Positions 1 through 7,668 of a DNA stretch of 15,544 bases are shown here, piece after piece. Below the pieces are notes generated by a model that was not told the DNA's origin, did no database searches, and saw only the letters and a list, made by a program, of their open reading frames with translations. Position 1 is the stretch's first letter. Each line of letters begins with the position of its first letter. The stretch comes from Candidatus Pacearchaeota archaeon (GTDB lineage Archaea > Nanobdellota > Nanobdellia > Pacearchaeales > GW2011-AR1): contig JAFCES010000007.1 in the NCBI GenBank assembly GCA_017609045.1, positions 1 through 15,544 on the forward strand. Direction: 5' to 3'. A program made the translations under genes and the position numbers.

Positions 1-8
1 TATGAAGC

Positions 9-17
9 TTTAAAAAT
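9..17 (+). promoter_or_regulatory. TATA box of polB
   Basis: TTTAAAAAT is centred 25 bases before the ATG at 38, where an archaeal TATA box would place transcription start at or next to the start codon. Confidence 0.6.
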
Positions 18-37
18 CTCTCTCTTTTTCTTTGTTT

Positions 38-2455
38 ATGAAACTAACTTTCATCCCTCTGGACTACGATTATGTAAGCATAAAAGGAAAAACTTACATG
101 TTAGTTTATGGCAAGACAAAAGAAGGAAAAAACTGCTGTATAGTAGATAAAGCAATAAATTTTTTCTATATCTTTACAAAAAACCCAGAAAAACTATTAA
201 GAAAGGTGGAAAAAATTAAAGAGGTGGAGAAAGCAGAAATTGTAAATAAAAACTACATGGAAAAGCCGATTAGGACAATAAAAATTTTCTGCCAGCATAA
301 TCAAATGAAGATAATTTCTGATAAAATTAAGAGAATGAGTAGTGAAGTAGAGACTCGTGAGAGAGATATCAACTTGATAACAAGGTATATAATTGAAAAG
401 AAAATTAAGCCTCTTGTCTGGTACGAGGTTGAGGGAGGAATTTTAAGTGACATGGAGTTAGAAGGTTTATCTCGCTCTCTAAATGTAGATTTTGTTTTAA
501 AATTGGAAAAAGCTAAAGAATCAGAATCCCAACCAGATTTCAAACCAAAAGTTTTAGCTTTTGACATAGAAGCAGAAGAGTTTGAGATAGGAAGAGGAGA
601 AATTCTAATGATTTCTCTTGTTTCTGATAATATAAAGAAAGTGCTGACATGGAAAAAAACATCAAAACCGCAGAGCTATGTTGAATGCTATAAAGATGAA
701 GCAGATATGATTGAAGCCTTTTCTGAATACATAAAAAAAATAAACCCAGACATCATCACCGGCTACTTTAGTGATGGTTTTGACCTTCCATATTTAAGAG
801 CTAGAGCTGAAAAAAACCATATTGACTTAAGGCTTGGAAAAGACAACTCCAGAATTCTTTTTTCTCGAGGCAGACCTTTGAATGCGAGAATAAAAGGAAT
901 TGTACATATTGACTTGCTGAAATTTATAGAAACAGCCTACTCCCAATACCTGCAATCAGAAACTCTTTCTTTAAATGAAGTTGCTTCTGAGTTAATAGGA
1001 GAAGGCAAACTAGAAATAGACCATGATAAAAAATCAAAAGAGAGGAAAGAAGAAGAATGGAAAAAATATTTTCAGTATAATTTACAAGACTCTCTACTCA
1101 CTTACAAACTTTTCCAAAAACTATGGCCTGACCTGCAGGAGTTTACGAGGATAATCCAAGAACCTCTTTTTAGTATTGTAAGATATGGTATGTCTGGTTT
1201 AGTTGAAAACTATTTTGTACATAATCTTGAAAGATTCAACGAGATAGCTGAAAAAAGACCCATACACGAGGAAATAGCAAAAAGGAGATTAAGGGAGAGA
1301 TATGAAGGAGCCTTTGTCTTTCAACCAGAAGCAGCTTTATATGAAGACTTAGCTATCTTTGATTTTACCAGTATGTATGCTTCTATCATAGTTTCTTTTA
1401 ATCTTTCCAGAACCACTTTTTTAGGAAGAAGAAAAAAACCAAACTCTCTTGAAGTTGACTTAGGAAAAGAAAAAATCTATTTCAGTAAAAAGAAAGGCTT
1501 TGTGCCAAAACTGCTTGAAGAAATAATAAAATTGAGAAAAAAATACAAACAAGAATTAAAAGAAACACCAGACCCCATAAAAAAAGTAAGAAGTAATGCT
1601 TTCAAGCTTCTGGCTAATGCAGCTTATGGTTATAATGGTTTTTTTGGTGCAAGATATTATTGTCCTGAAGCTGCTGCAGCCACAGCAGCTCTTGCCAGAA
1701 AATTTATCAAAGAAACAATTAAAAAAACAAATAAAGCTGGTTTCAAAGTAATCTACGCAGATACCGACGGTTTCGCTTTTCTACTCAACAAAAAATCAAA
1801 AACTCAAGTTTTAAAATTTCTAAAAAAACTCAACTCTCAACTTCCTGGAATAATGGAGCTTGAATTAGAAGATTTCTATAAAAGAGGACTATGGGTAACT
1901 AAAAGAACAGGAGAATTTGGAGCTAAAAAGAAATATGCTTTAATAAATGAAAAAGGCAAGCTAAAGATAAGGGGATTTGAAACAGTCAGAAGAGATTGGT
2001 GCAATCTATCAAGAGAGGTACAAAACAAAGTTTTAGAAAAGATTTTAAAAGAGGGTGATGAAAAATCAGCTTTAGTTTATGTAAAGAAAATAATAAAACA
2101 AATAAAAAAGCGCGACATAAACAGAAGAGAGCTAATAATAAGAACTCAGTTAAAAAAACCTTTATCTGAATATAGAGCAGAAGGTCCTCATGTAACTATA
2201 GCAAGGAAAATGTTAGCAAAAGAACTTCCTGTAGACCCTGGTACTTTAATTTCTTATTATATAGCAGAAAGTAAAAAGAAAAGAGCTTTAGTAAGAGAAA
2301 GGGCAAGATTGCCAGATGAAAAGGGAGAGTATGACATAAACTATTATTTGAAACATCAAATTCTACCAGCAATAGAAAATATTTTCGAGGTTTTCAATAT
2401 AAATACCAAAGAAATAATAGAGGGTAAAAAGCAGACTAAACTCGATGGGTTTTAA
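38..2455 (+). CDS. polB: Family B DNA polymerase (replicative, with 3'-5' exonuclease)
   Basis: Template-directed DNA synthesis with proofreading. Numbering is from an in-frame TTG two codons upstream. An N-terminal domain is followed by the exonuclease: Exo I FDIEA (about 177-181; D178, E180), Exo II around NPDIITGYFSDGFDLPYL (238-255), and Exo III YNLQD (349-353). The polymerase domain has motif A DFTSMYAS (444-451), motif B KLLANAAYGYNG (525-536), motif C YADTDG (575-580) and KKKY (632-635). All catalytic acidic residues are present, and the roughly 805 aa length is usual for archaeal PolB. I chose the ATG at 38 over the TTG at 32 because a TATA-like TTTAAAAAT at 9-17 lies 25 bases before it, which fits a leaderless mRNA. 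NAD kinase follows after one base. Motif A has Ala where Pro is usual (LYPS becomes MYAS) and motif B has NAAYG instead of NSxYG. The family is certain; the subfamily is not assigned. Confidence 0.96.
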   Translation: MKLTFIPLDYDYVSIKGKTYMLVYGKTKEGKNCCIVDKAINFFYIFTKNPEKLLRKVEKIKEVEKAEIVNKNYMEKPIRTIKIFCQHNQMKIISDKIKRMSSEVETRERDINLITRYIIEKKIKPLVWYEVEGGILSDMELEGLSRSLNVDFVLKLEKAKESESQPDFKPKVLAFDIEAEEFEIGRGEILMISLVSDNIKKVLTWKKTSKPQSYVECYKDEADMIEAFSEYIKKINPDIITGYFSDGFDLPYLRARAEKNHIDLRLGKDNSRILFSRGRPLNARIKGIVHIDLLKFIETAYSQYLQSETLSLNEVASELIGEGKLEIDHDKKSKERKEEEWKKYFQYNLQDSLLTYKLFQKLWPDLQEFTRIIQEPLFSIVRYGMSGLVENYFVHNLERFNEIAEKRPIHEEIAKRRLRERYEGAFVFQPEAALYEDLAIFDFTSMYASIIVSFNLSRTTFLGRRKKPNSLEVDLGKEKIYFSKKKGFVPKLLEEIIKLRKKYKQELKETPDPIKKVRSNAFKLLANAAYGYNGFFGARYYCPEAAAATAALARKFIKETIKKTNKAGFKVIYADTDGFAFLLNKKSKTQVLKFLKKLNSQLPGIMELELEDFYKRGLWVTKRTGEFGAKKKYALINEKGKLKIRGFETVRRDWCNLSREVQNKVLEKILKEGDEKSALVYVKKIIKQIKKRDINRRELIIRTQLKKPLSEYRAEGPHVTIARKMLAKELPVDPGTLISYYIAESKKKRALVRERARLPDEKGEYDINYYLKHQILPAIENIFEVFNINTKEIIEGKKQTKLDGF

Positions 2456-2456
2456 A

Positions 2457-3125
2457 ATGTTTAAAAATATTTTAATAGTCTACAGCGAGAAAGTATCTGA
2501 AACTCATTTAGATGTAGTAGGAAAAATAAAGAAAATTGTCGAGGAACTCTATTCCTGTAAATCTGTAAAATCTACAGACCTTCAAGCTTCCCTTTTCAAC
2601 AATATAGACTTAGTTTTAACTGCCGGAGGAGACGGGACTTTTATTAGGGCGTCTCATTTTTTGAAAAATACTCCAATTTTAGGAGTAAACTCAGAGTTAA
2701 AAGTAAGTGAGGGGGCATTGACAAGTATAAGTGAAGAAGAGTTAGAGATTTTAAAAGAAATACTATCTGGGAAATATAAAATAATACAAAGGCAAAGAGC
2801 CAAAGTAGCGAGGAATAATGTTATTCTCGATAAGCTAGCTTTAAATGATGTTTATGTCGGTTCCCTCAACCAGTTCCATACATCAAAATATATAATAAAT
2901 TTTAAAGGTGAGGAAGAAGAGCAGAGAAGTTCAGGAGTTTTAATCTCAAGTGGTTCTGGAAGTAATGCCTGGTACAAATCAGCAGGAGGACAACCCTTTT
3001 CCTTTAAAGAAAAAAAGCTTAAGTTTCTGGTAAGAGAACCTTTTACTGGCAGAATTTTCAAACCAAAAATCCTCGAAGGAGAAATTTTAGAAAATGAAAA
3101 ATCAGCTGTCAGAGCATCCTCTTAA
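2457..3125 (+). CDS. nadK: NAD kinase, NADK2-like, short C-terminus
   Basis: Phosphorylates NAD to NADP in the cytosol. The 222-aa protein has the nucleotide-binding GGDGT motif (57-61, in LTAGGDGTFIRASH). This is followed by GVNSELKVSEGAL (about 76-88), which resembles the GINSDP-SEG pattern of the mitochondrial NADK2-type branch rather than the GxLGFL of common NAD kinases. ND (130-131) stands in place of the NE/D motif, and a serine/glycine-rich SGSGSNAW (165-172) corresponds to the TGSTAY loop. The start at 2457 gives a one-base gap after polB (TAA-A-ATG); an alternative ATG at 2445 would overlap polB. No promoter of its own is visible, so it is probably cotranscribed with polB. Only about 50 residues follow the serine loop, so the usual C-terminal part seems to be missing. 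The protein could be a naturally minimal form or a truncated one. Confidence 0.82.
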   Translation: MFKNILIVYSEKVSETHLDVVGKIKKIVEELYSCKSVKSTDLQASLFNNIDLVLTAGGDGTFIRASHFLKNTPILGVNSELKVSEGALTSISEEELEILKEILSGKYKIIQRQRAKVARNNVILDKLALNDVYVGSLNQFHTSKYIINFKGEEEEQRSSGVLISSGSGSNAWYKSAGGQPFSFKEKKLKFLVREPFTGRIFKPKILEGEILENEKSAVRASS

Positions 3126-3143
3126 CGTGGTGGTCAGGGAAGA

Positions 3144-3908
3144 TTAAGTAGCTGACTCAATTCCAGGAATCTCTATTCTTTTTCCCATCCTATTCATAAC
3201 TTCTTGTACACTAACCTCTTTTCTACCTCTACCTATATATTGTAATGCCAATTCTACTAATCTTTCCCAAACCCCAAGTATCCTCATCGCGAAAACTCTC
3301 CCGACATAAATCCTCATCTTAGCATTGTTCGGACCAGAATATATAGGAATATTTGTAACATTAACAGCGAGGTTCTTTTCAGTTTCGCCAACTCTCGTTC
3401 TGTGTCTTAAGGTCTTACTATACACCTCCTCTCTCTTCACTAAATCTTCTAATTGTTCTTTATCGGAGTTAAATACATCTTTCCAAGAAACATCCTGAAG
3501 CCCACCATAACCTAAAAGGGCATTTGCTTTTTCTGTTGTAGTAGCTCGTTCATACTTGTCAACTTTAATACAAAAATAACCTAATTGTTCTATTGCTTCT
3601 ACTACAGCATCTAGTTTTAGACCAGGGTTCTTTAGTTGTTCAATTAATGTATCTTGCATTTTGATTGTCATGTCTCTCTGTCGAATTATTGTGTCTCTCT
3701 CCCTCGCTCTCTCTCTTTCTTGGTCCAATCTCTCTTCTAATTCCTGTATGTTTCTAACTTTTTTCAAATATAAAGAAGAGCTTAAAACAAAATGCTCAGG
3801 AACTCTGCCTTCAGCATAAAAATCCATGAACTGAGCTAAAACTTCTACAAATTTGACTTGAGGAAAAATTCTCCTTAATCTATCCCCAAGCCCTTTCGAA
3901 ATATACAT
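3144..3908 (-). CDS. Orphan coiled-coil protein with PAS-like domain
   Basis: Not recognised as a named family. The 254-aa product begins with a mixed helical region (1-47). A highly charged Arg/Glu-rich segment predicted to be coiled coil follows (about 48-95, with ERERARERD). A C-terminal region (about 101-210) has the layout of a PAS domain: EAIEQLGYFCIKVD, then EKANALLGY, then SWKDVFNSDKEQLEDLV, and finally NVTNIPIYSGP and MRIYVGRV. No kinase, cyclase or DNA-binding output domain is visible. The ATG at 3908 is preferred because an ATAAAAAA element (3930-3938) lies 26 bases upstream. The open frame continues to 4169, but that part lies antisense inside the methionine aminopeptidase gene and reads as unrelated low-complexity protein. 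The gene is alone on this strand between two plus-strand genes. A sensor role is inferred from the PAS-like fold only. Confidence 0.72.
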   Translation of the reverse strand: MYISKGLGDRLRRIFPQVKFVEVLAQFMDFYAEGRVPEHFVLSSSLYLKKVRNIQELEERLDQERERARERDTIIRQRDMTIKMQDTLIEQLKNPGLKLDAVVEAIEQLGYFCIKVDKYERATTTEKANALLGYGGLQDVSWKDVFNSDKEQLEDLVKREEVYSKTLRHRTRVGETEKNLAVNVTNIPIYSGPNNAKMRIYVGRVFAMRILGVWERLVELALQYIGRGRKEVSVQEVMNRMGKRIEIPGIESAT

Positions 3909-3915
3909 AAATAAA

Positions 3916-3924
3916 CTTAAATAT
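3916..3924 (+). promoter_or_regulatory. TATA box of methionine aminopeptidase gene
   Basis: CTTAAATAT is centred about 26 bases before the ATG at 3946, consistent with a leaderless transcript. It lies between the start codon at 3908 and the TATA element of the divergent minus-strand gene. Confidence 0.5.
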
Positions 3925-3929
3925 TGAGC

Positions 3930-3938
3930 TTTTTTATG
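3930..3938 (-). promoter_or_regulatory. TATA box of divergent PAS-like gene
   Basis: On the minus strand CATAAAAAAGC is centred 26 bases before the ATG at 3908. It falls inside the region expected to be the start site of the oppositely directed methionine aminopeptidase transcript. Confidence 0.45.
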
Positions 3939-3945
3939 TTTTTCC

Positions 3946-4848
3946 ATGCAGCAAGAAGAAGTTGAAAAGTATAGAAAAGCACAAGAAATAGCTTCTGAAG
4001 TAATTAGATATGCAAAATCAATTATCAAACCAGGAATGAAGCTCTTAGAAATAGCTGAAAAAATAGAAAGTAAAATACAAGAATTAGGAGGAAAACCAGC
4101 TTTTCCCACAAATCTCTGCATCAATGAGATAGCAGCCCACTTCACACCAAGCCATGACGACGAAACCAAAGCCTCTGGCTTATTGAAGATTGACTTAGGC
4201 GTTCACGTAGATGGATGCATAATAGACACAGCTTTCCCTCTTGATTTAGAAGATAATGAAGAAAATAAAAAACTTATAGAAGCGAGTGAAGAAGCTTTAT
4301 CTGCAGCATTAAAAATAGCAAAGCCAGGAATAGAAATATGGAAAATAGGGCAGAAAATTCAAGAGATAATAACAAAAAAAGGATTTTCTCCAATAAGAAA
4401 TTTGTCTGGACATGAACTTGGAAAATATAAAGTCCACGCCGGAATAACTATCCCTAATTACAACAACAACAATAAAACAAAACTAAAAAAAGGAGTTTAT
4501 GCAATAGAGCCTTTCTCAACTAATGGACAAGGAATTATTTATGAAGGAAAGCCCTCTGGAATTTACAGGTTAAAAGAAAAAAAACCAGTGAGAGATAAGA
4601 TGAGCAGGAAAATTTTAAATTTTATTGAAACAGAATATAAAACTCTCCCTTTCTGTTCTCGTTGGCTTATCGAGAAGTTTGGAACTCGAATTTTATTTTC
4701 TCTAAAACAATTAGAACAGCAGGAAATTCTTCATCAATACCCTCAGTTGATTGAGAAAGGACACGGAAAAGTGTCTCAGTCAGAAAAAACAATATTTATA
4801 AATGATAAAACTGAAACCTCAACCAAGATAGCCAACTGGTTTTTCTAA
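3946..4848 (+). CDS. map: Methionine aminopeptidase, type II (archaeal)
   Basis: Removes the initiator Met from nascent proteins with a dinuclear metal centre. The 300-aa protein has every expected ligand of the pita-bread fold: D83 (KIDLG), D94 (CIIDTA), H156 (SGHELGKYKVHAG), E188 (IEPFST) and E280 (SQSEKTIFI), plus H66 (AAHFTP) in the substrate pocket. The insert of about 60 residues between the last His/Glu ligands (YRLKEKKPVRDKMSRKI region) marks type II, and the length matches archaeal enzymes. The start at 3946 is set by the TATA box 26 bases upstream and by the usual N-terminal helix. The 3' end overlaps the 3' end of the convergent cdc48 gene by 30 bases. Nothing is missing. Confidence 0.96.
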   Translation: MQQEEVEKYRKAQEIASEVIRYAKSIIKPGMKLLEIAEKIESKIQELGGKPAFPTNLCINEIAAHFTPSHDDETKASGLLKIDLGVHVDGCIIDTAFPLDLEDNEENKKLIEASEEALSAALKIAKPGIEIWKIGQKIQEIITKKGFSPIRNLSGHELGKYKVHAGITIPNYNNNNKTKLKKGVYAIEPFSTNGQGIIYEGKPSGIYRLKEKKPVRDKMSRKILNFIETEYKTLPFCSRWLIEKFGTRILFSLKQLEQQEILHQYPQLIEKGHGKVSQSEKTIFINDKTETSTKIANWFF

Positions 4849-7104
4849 AGCAGCTTTAGCTGATTTTAGATACTCTTTCTCAATTCTCTTGTATTTGTCC
4901 ATAGATTCCTTACTCACAGAAGCTTTAACTTTCTTCATAGCCTCATCAAAACACTTCTTCTCCACTTGTTTAGCTTTTTTATCTTTTCTTAAAGCAAGCA
5001 TGGCAGCTTCCCTTACTAAAGCTTCAATATCAGCTCCAACATAACCCTCTGTAACTTCTGCAAGCTTTCCTAAATCTATATCCTTAGCAAGAGGCATATT
5101 TCTAGTATGTATCTTTAAAATAGCAAGCCTGCCCTCTTTATCAGGAGGTGGAGTTAAAAGAATCCTATCAAATCTTCCTGGCCTCAATATCCCTGGATCA
5201 AGCATATCAGGTCTGTTTGTAGCTCCTATAACAATAACATTTTGCAGCTCTTCTAAACCATCCATCTCTGCCAAAAGCTGATTTAAAACATGCTCTGTAA
5301 CTCTACTTCCCATCTCTAACCCTCTTCTTGAGGCCAAAGAATCTACTTCATCAAAGAAAATAATACAAGGAGCTACCTGTCTAGCTCTCTCAAAAATTTT
5401 TCTGACGCCTTCTTCAGATTTACCCACCCACATGCTCAATAAGCTTGGACCTTTTACCTGTATAAAGTTAGCCTCAGACTCATTAGCTACTGCTTTCGCA
5501 AGTAAAGTTTTTCCTGTTCCTGGAGGTCCATATAAGAGAATCCCTTTTGGTGGCTTAATACCCATCCTAATAAAATTCTCAGGATACTTCATAGGCCACT
5601 CCACCATCTCTCTCAACTCTTGCTTAACTTCATCTAAACCTCCAACATCATTCCACTTTATGTTAGGAGTCTCAACTAAAACCTCTCTCATAGCACTCGG
5701 CCTGACTGCTCTCAAAGCTTCTGAAAAATCTCTTTTTGTTATCTTAAGAGCTTCTAGCACTTCACGAGGAATCTCCTCTTCTTTATCCATTTTTATTTTA
5801 GGAAGTACCTTCCTTAAAACATTCATGGCAGCTTCCTTCGCAAGAGAAGCCAGATCAGCTCCTACAAAACCATGAGTTATAGCAGCTAACTCCTCTAAAC
5901 TGACATCTTTAGCAAGAGGCATATTTCTAGTATGTATCTTTAAAATAGCAAGCCTTCCTTTTTTATCTGGAACATTAATCCCTATCTCTCTATCAAATCT
6001 TCCTGGCCTTCTCAAAGCTGGGTCAATAGCATTAGGTCTATTAGTAGCTCCTATCACAACCACTTTTCCCCTAGATTGAAGGCCATCCATCAAAGTTAAA
6101 AGCTGACTTACAACTCTTCTTTCTACTTCTCCATAAGACTCCTCCCTCTTTGGAGCAATAGCATCTAACTCATCTATAAAAATAATGCTGGGAGAAGCTT
6201 TTTCAGCTTCCTCAAACTTACTTCTCAAGTTCTTTTCGCTCTCGCCATAAAACTTACTCATCAGTTCAGGGCCATTAATAAGTATAAAGTTAGCTTCACT
6301 TTCGTTAGCTACTGCTTTCGCAAGCAAAGTTTTTCCTGTTCCTGGAGGTCCGTGCAATAAGACACCTTTTGGGGGCTCTATACCAAGTTTATCAAAAATT
6401 TCTGGATGTTTCAAAGGCAATTCTACCATCTCTCTTATCTTCTTAATCTCCTCATTTAAACCACCAATATCTTCATATGTAACCTCTGGAATTCTTTCTT
6501 CAGATATTTCCACTGCTTTTGGTGAAAGTATAATTTCAGTGTTTTCTGTTATAATGCATGGCTGATTGGGTTGAGTTGAAACTATTAAGAACCTTGTTCT
6601 TGCACCAGAAAATCCAAAACTTCCAAAACCAGATAAAGCTTCAGCAAAAATATCATTGAAAAGGTCCATTTCTGACATAATATCCCTTCTCCTCTGAGTT
6701 CCTCCTAAGACGACAATATCACCTTTAATTACAGCCCTTCCTAACAATCCTCTCTTTAAAGCTTCAGGGTCTGCCTGAATCATCACGCCCCTCTGTGATG
6801 GAGCTATGTTAATTTTCTTAGCCTCTCTAATGTCTGTTTTTTCAACACTTACGATCTCGCCTATACCTGTTCCCGCATTTCTCCTGATAATCCCATCTAC
6901 CCTTATAATACCTTCACCTATATCAGCAGGATAAGCCCTATCTACTATCACAACAGTCTCTCTATTTCCTCTAATAGAAATTACATCTCCTCTTCTCACT
7001 CCTAGTTTCCTCATTATCTCTGTATCTATCCTAGCTATACCTTTATATGCATCATCCTGCATTGCTTCCACAACCTTCAGCTTTACCTGATTTCTTTGTG
7101 TCAT
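4819..7104 (-). CDS. cdc48: CDC48/VAT-type AAA+ ATPase (double ATPase unfoldase)
   Basis: Hexameric ATP-driven protein unfoldase of the p97/VCP/VAT family, cytosolic, probably feeding proteins to proteolysis or remodelling complexes. The 761-aa protein has the CDC48 N domain (about 1-95), the second N subdomain (about 100-170), then two AAA modules. D1 has GPPGTGKT (252-259), IIFIDE (307-312), GATNRP and a GRFDR arginine-finger segment. D2 has GPPGTGKT (526-533), IIFFDE (581-586), GATNRP and GRFDR. Both Walker motifs are intact in both modules. The ATG at 7104 is one base after the stop of the upstream regulator gene (TAA-A-ATG), which suggests cotranscription; a TTG at 7113 would overlap it. 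The C-terminus (GYLG) does not end in a clear HbYX proteasome-docking tail. Stretches of D1 and D2 are identical even at DNA level. Confidence 0.97.
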   Translation of the reverse strand: MTQRNQVKLKVVEAMQDDAYKGIARIDTEIMRKLGVRRGDVISIRGNRETVVIVDRAYPADIGEGIIRVDGIIRRNAGTGIGEIVSVEKTDIREAKKINIAPSQRGVMIQADPEALKRGLLGRAVIKGDIVVLGGTQRRRDIMSEMDLFNDIFAEALSGFGSFGFSGARTRFLIVSTQPNQPCIITENTEIILSPKAVEISEERIPEVTYEDIGGLNEEIKKIREMVELPLKHPEIFDKLGIEPPKGVLLHGPPGTGKTLLAKAVANESEANFILINGPELMSKFYGESEKNLRSKFEEAEKASPSIIFIDELDAIAPKREESYGEVERRVVSQLLTLMDGLQSRGKVVVIGATNRPNAIDPALRRPGRFDREIGINVPDKKGRLAILKIHTRNMPLAKDVSLEELAAITHGFVGADLASLAKEAAMNVLRKVLPKIKMDKEEEIPREVLEALKITKRDFSEALRAVRPSAMREVLVETPNIKWNDVGGLDEVKQELREMVEWPMKYPENFIRMGIKPPKGILLYGPPGTGKTLLAKAVANESEANFIQVKGPSLLSMWVGKSEEGVRKIFERARQVAPCIIFFDEVDSLASRRGLEMGSRVTEHVLNQLLAEMDGLEELQNVIVIGATNRPDMLDPGILRPGRFDRILLTPPPDKEGRLAILKIHTRNMPLAKDIDLGKLAEVTEGYVGADIEALVREAAMLALRKDKKAKQVEKKCFDEAMKKVKASVSKESMDKYKRIEKEYLKSAKAALEKPVGYLG

Positions 7105-7105
7105 T

Positions 7106-7441
7106 TTAATCAAATCTTAACATTAATTTCTTTGCATCCTCAAAACTTAATCTTACAAGATCATCAAACATTCTCTCCTGTTCTTTAACAAAATCTACTA
7201 TTTCTTTAGGAATACTTACAGCATAACTGTTTCCAACTAATCTCAATTTAACTTTAAAAACCTTGTTCTTCAACCTAATAAAGTTATTATATTCAGCCTC
7301 GTCTGCGGGATGTACTATCTTATTGCCACATTTGTTACATATTAAAGCTCTCATCTCAAAACCTTTTCTAACTAACTTGGCTGGTTTCATCTTCTGATTG
7401 CACTTTCTGCATAAAACAATATTATCAAACATATCTGTCAT
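7106..7441 (-). CDS. Zinc-ribbon plus AbrB/SpoVT-like DNA-binding protein
   Basis: Probable small transcription regulator. From the ATG at 7441 it is 111 aa. An N-terminal four-Cys zinc ribbon (C11-x2-C14 and C35-x2-C38) is followed by a swapped-hairpin AbrB/MazE-like region (about 61-95, KVFKVKLRLVGNSYAVSIPKEIVDFV), whose NSYAVSIPKE core is typical of the family. The start is uncertain. The open frame continues upstream to 7555 with an ATG at 7480 and a GTG at 7528, but the extra residues are not conserved-looking. A weak GG-containing ribosome site (AAAAAAGG at 7451-7458) precedes the ATG at 7441. The gene heads the transcript containing cdc48, so it may control cdc48 and itself. Its leader carries repeated GTATAC palindromes. 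An antitoxin role is possible from the fold, but no toxin gene is next to it. Confidence 0.8.
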   Translation of the reverse strand: MTDMFDNIVLCRKCNQKMKPAKLVRKGFEMRALICNKCGNKIVHPADEAEYNNFIRLKNKVFKVKLRLVGNSYAVSIPKEIVDFVKEQERMFDDLVRLSFEDAKKLMLRFD

Positions 7442-7520
7442 TTTTGATTTCCTTTTTTCTTTTCTTGTTTTCTTCAGCATCCCGCAGACCGAGATAGTTG
7501 GGTTGAAAGGAGGTGTTCTT

Positions 7521-7553
7521 GTATACACCTTCAGGTATACACAAAAAGTATAC
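7521..7553. promoter_or_regulatory. Triple GTATAC palindrome array, putative operator
   Basis: GTATAC occurs at 7521, 7535 and 7548, with spacings of 14 and 13 bases. The first two sites sit in a larger imperfect dyad (GTATACACCT / AGGTATAC). The array lies just downstream, on the minus strand, of a palindromic TATA-like CATTTATAAATG (7553-7564), at or just after the expected transcription start of the AbrB-like/cdc48 unit. An autoregulatory operator is inferred from position and symmetry only. Confidence 0.4.
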
Positions 7554-7554
7554 A

Positions 7555-7562
7555 TTTATAAA
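7555..7562 (-). promoter_or_regulatory. Probable TATA box of the AbrB-like/cdc48 unit
   Basis: TTTATAAA lies inside the 12-base palindrome CATTTATAAATG. It would put transcription start near 7532, giving a leader of about 90 nt to the ATG at 7441, or a near-leaderless GTG at 7528. Confidence 0.4.
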
Positions 7563-7637
7563 TGTTTCGGTTGACTTGCATTGTTTAGTCAAAGGGGCTT
7601 TTCTTTTTTAACCACTTCAAAGTAGAAAATAAAAACA

Positions 7638-7644
7638 TTTAAAA
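7638..7644 (+). promoter_or_regulatory. TATA box of signal peptidase gene
   Basis: TTTAAAA is centred about 28 bases before the ATG at 7669. This is the only good TATA element in the 7565-7668 gap, where I see no gene. Confidence 0.5.
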
Positions 7645-7668
7645 GCGCTTTTTCTTACTAAATTAATA

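Noticed and set aside
3909..4169. Upstream extension of the minus-strand PAS-like gene
   Set aside because: It lies antisense to the conserved metal-binding part of methionine aminopeptidase, and the residues look like an antisense reading. A good TATA box supports the start at 3908.
5432..5875. Plus-strand open frame of 147 codons opposite cdc48
   Set aside because: It mirrors the conserved AAA module codons of the real gene and has no promoter or family resemblance.
7506..7611. Plus-strand 30-codon frame (TTG at 7519) behind a perfect AAAGGAGGTG
   Set aside because: No plus-strand promoter upstream, and it runs through the operator-like array. The motif makes equal sense as an anti-Shine-Dalgarno in the opposite leader.
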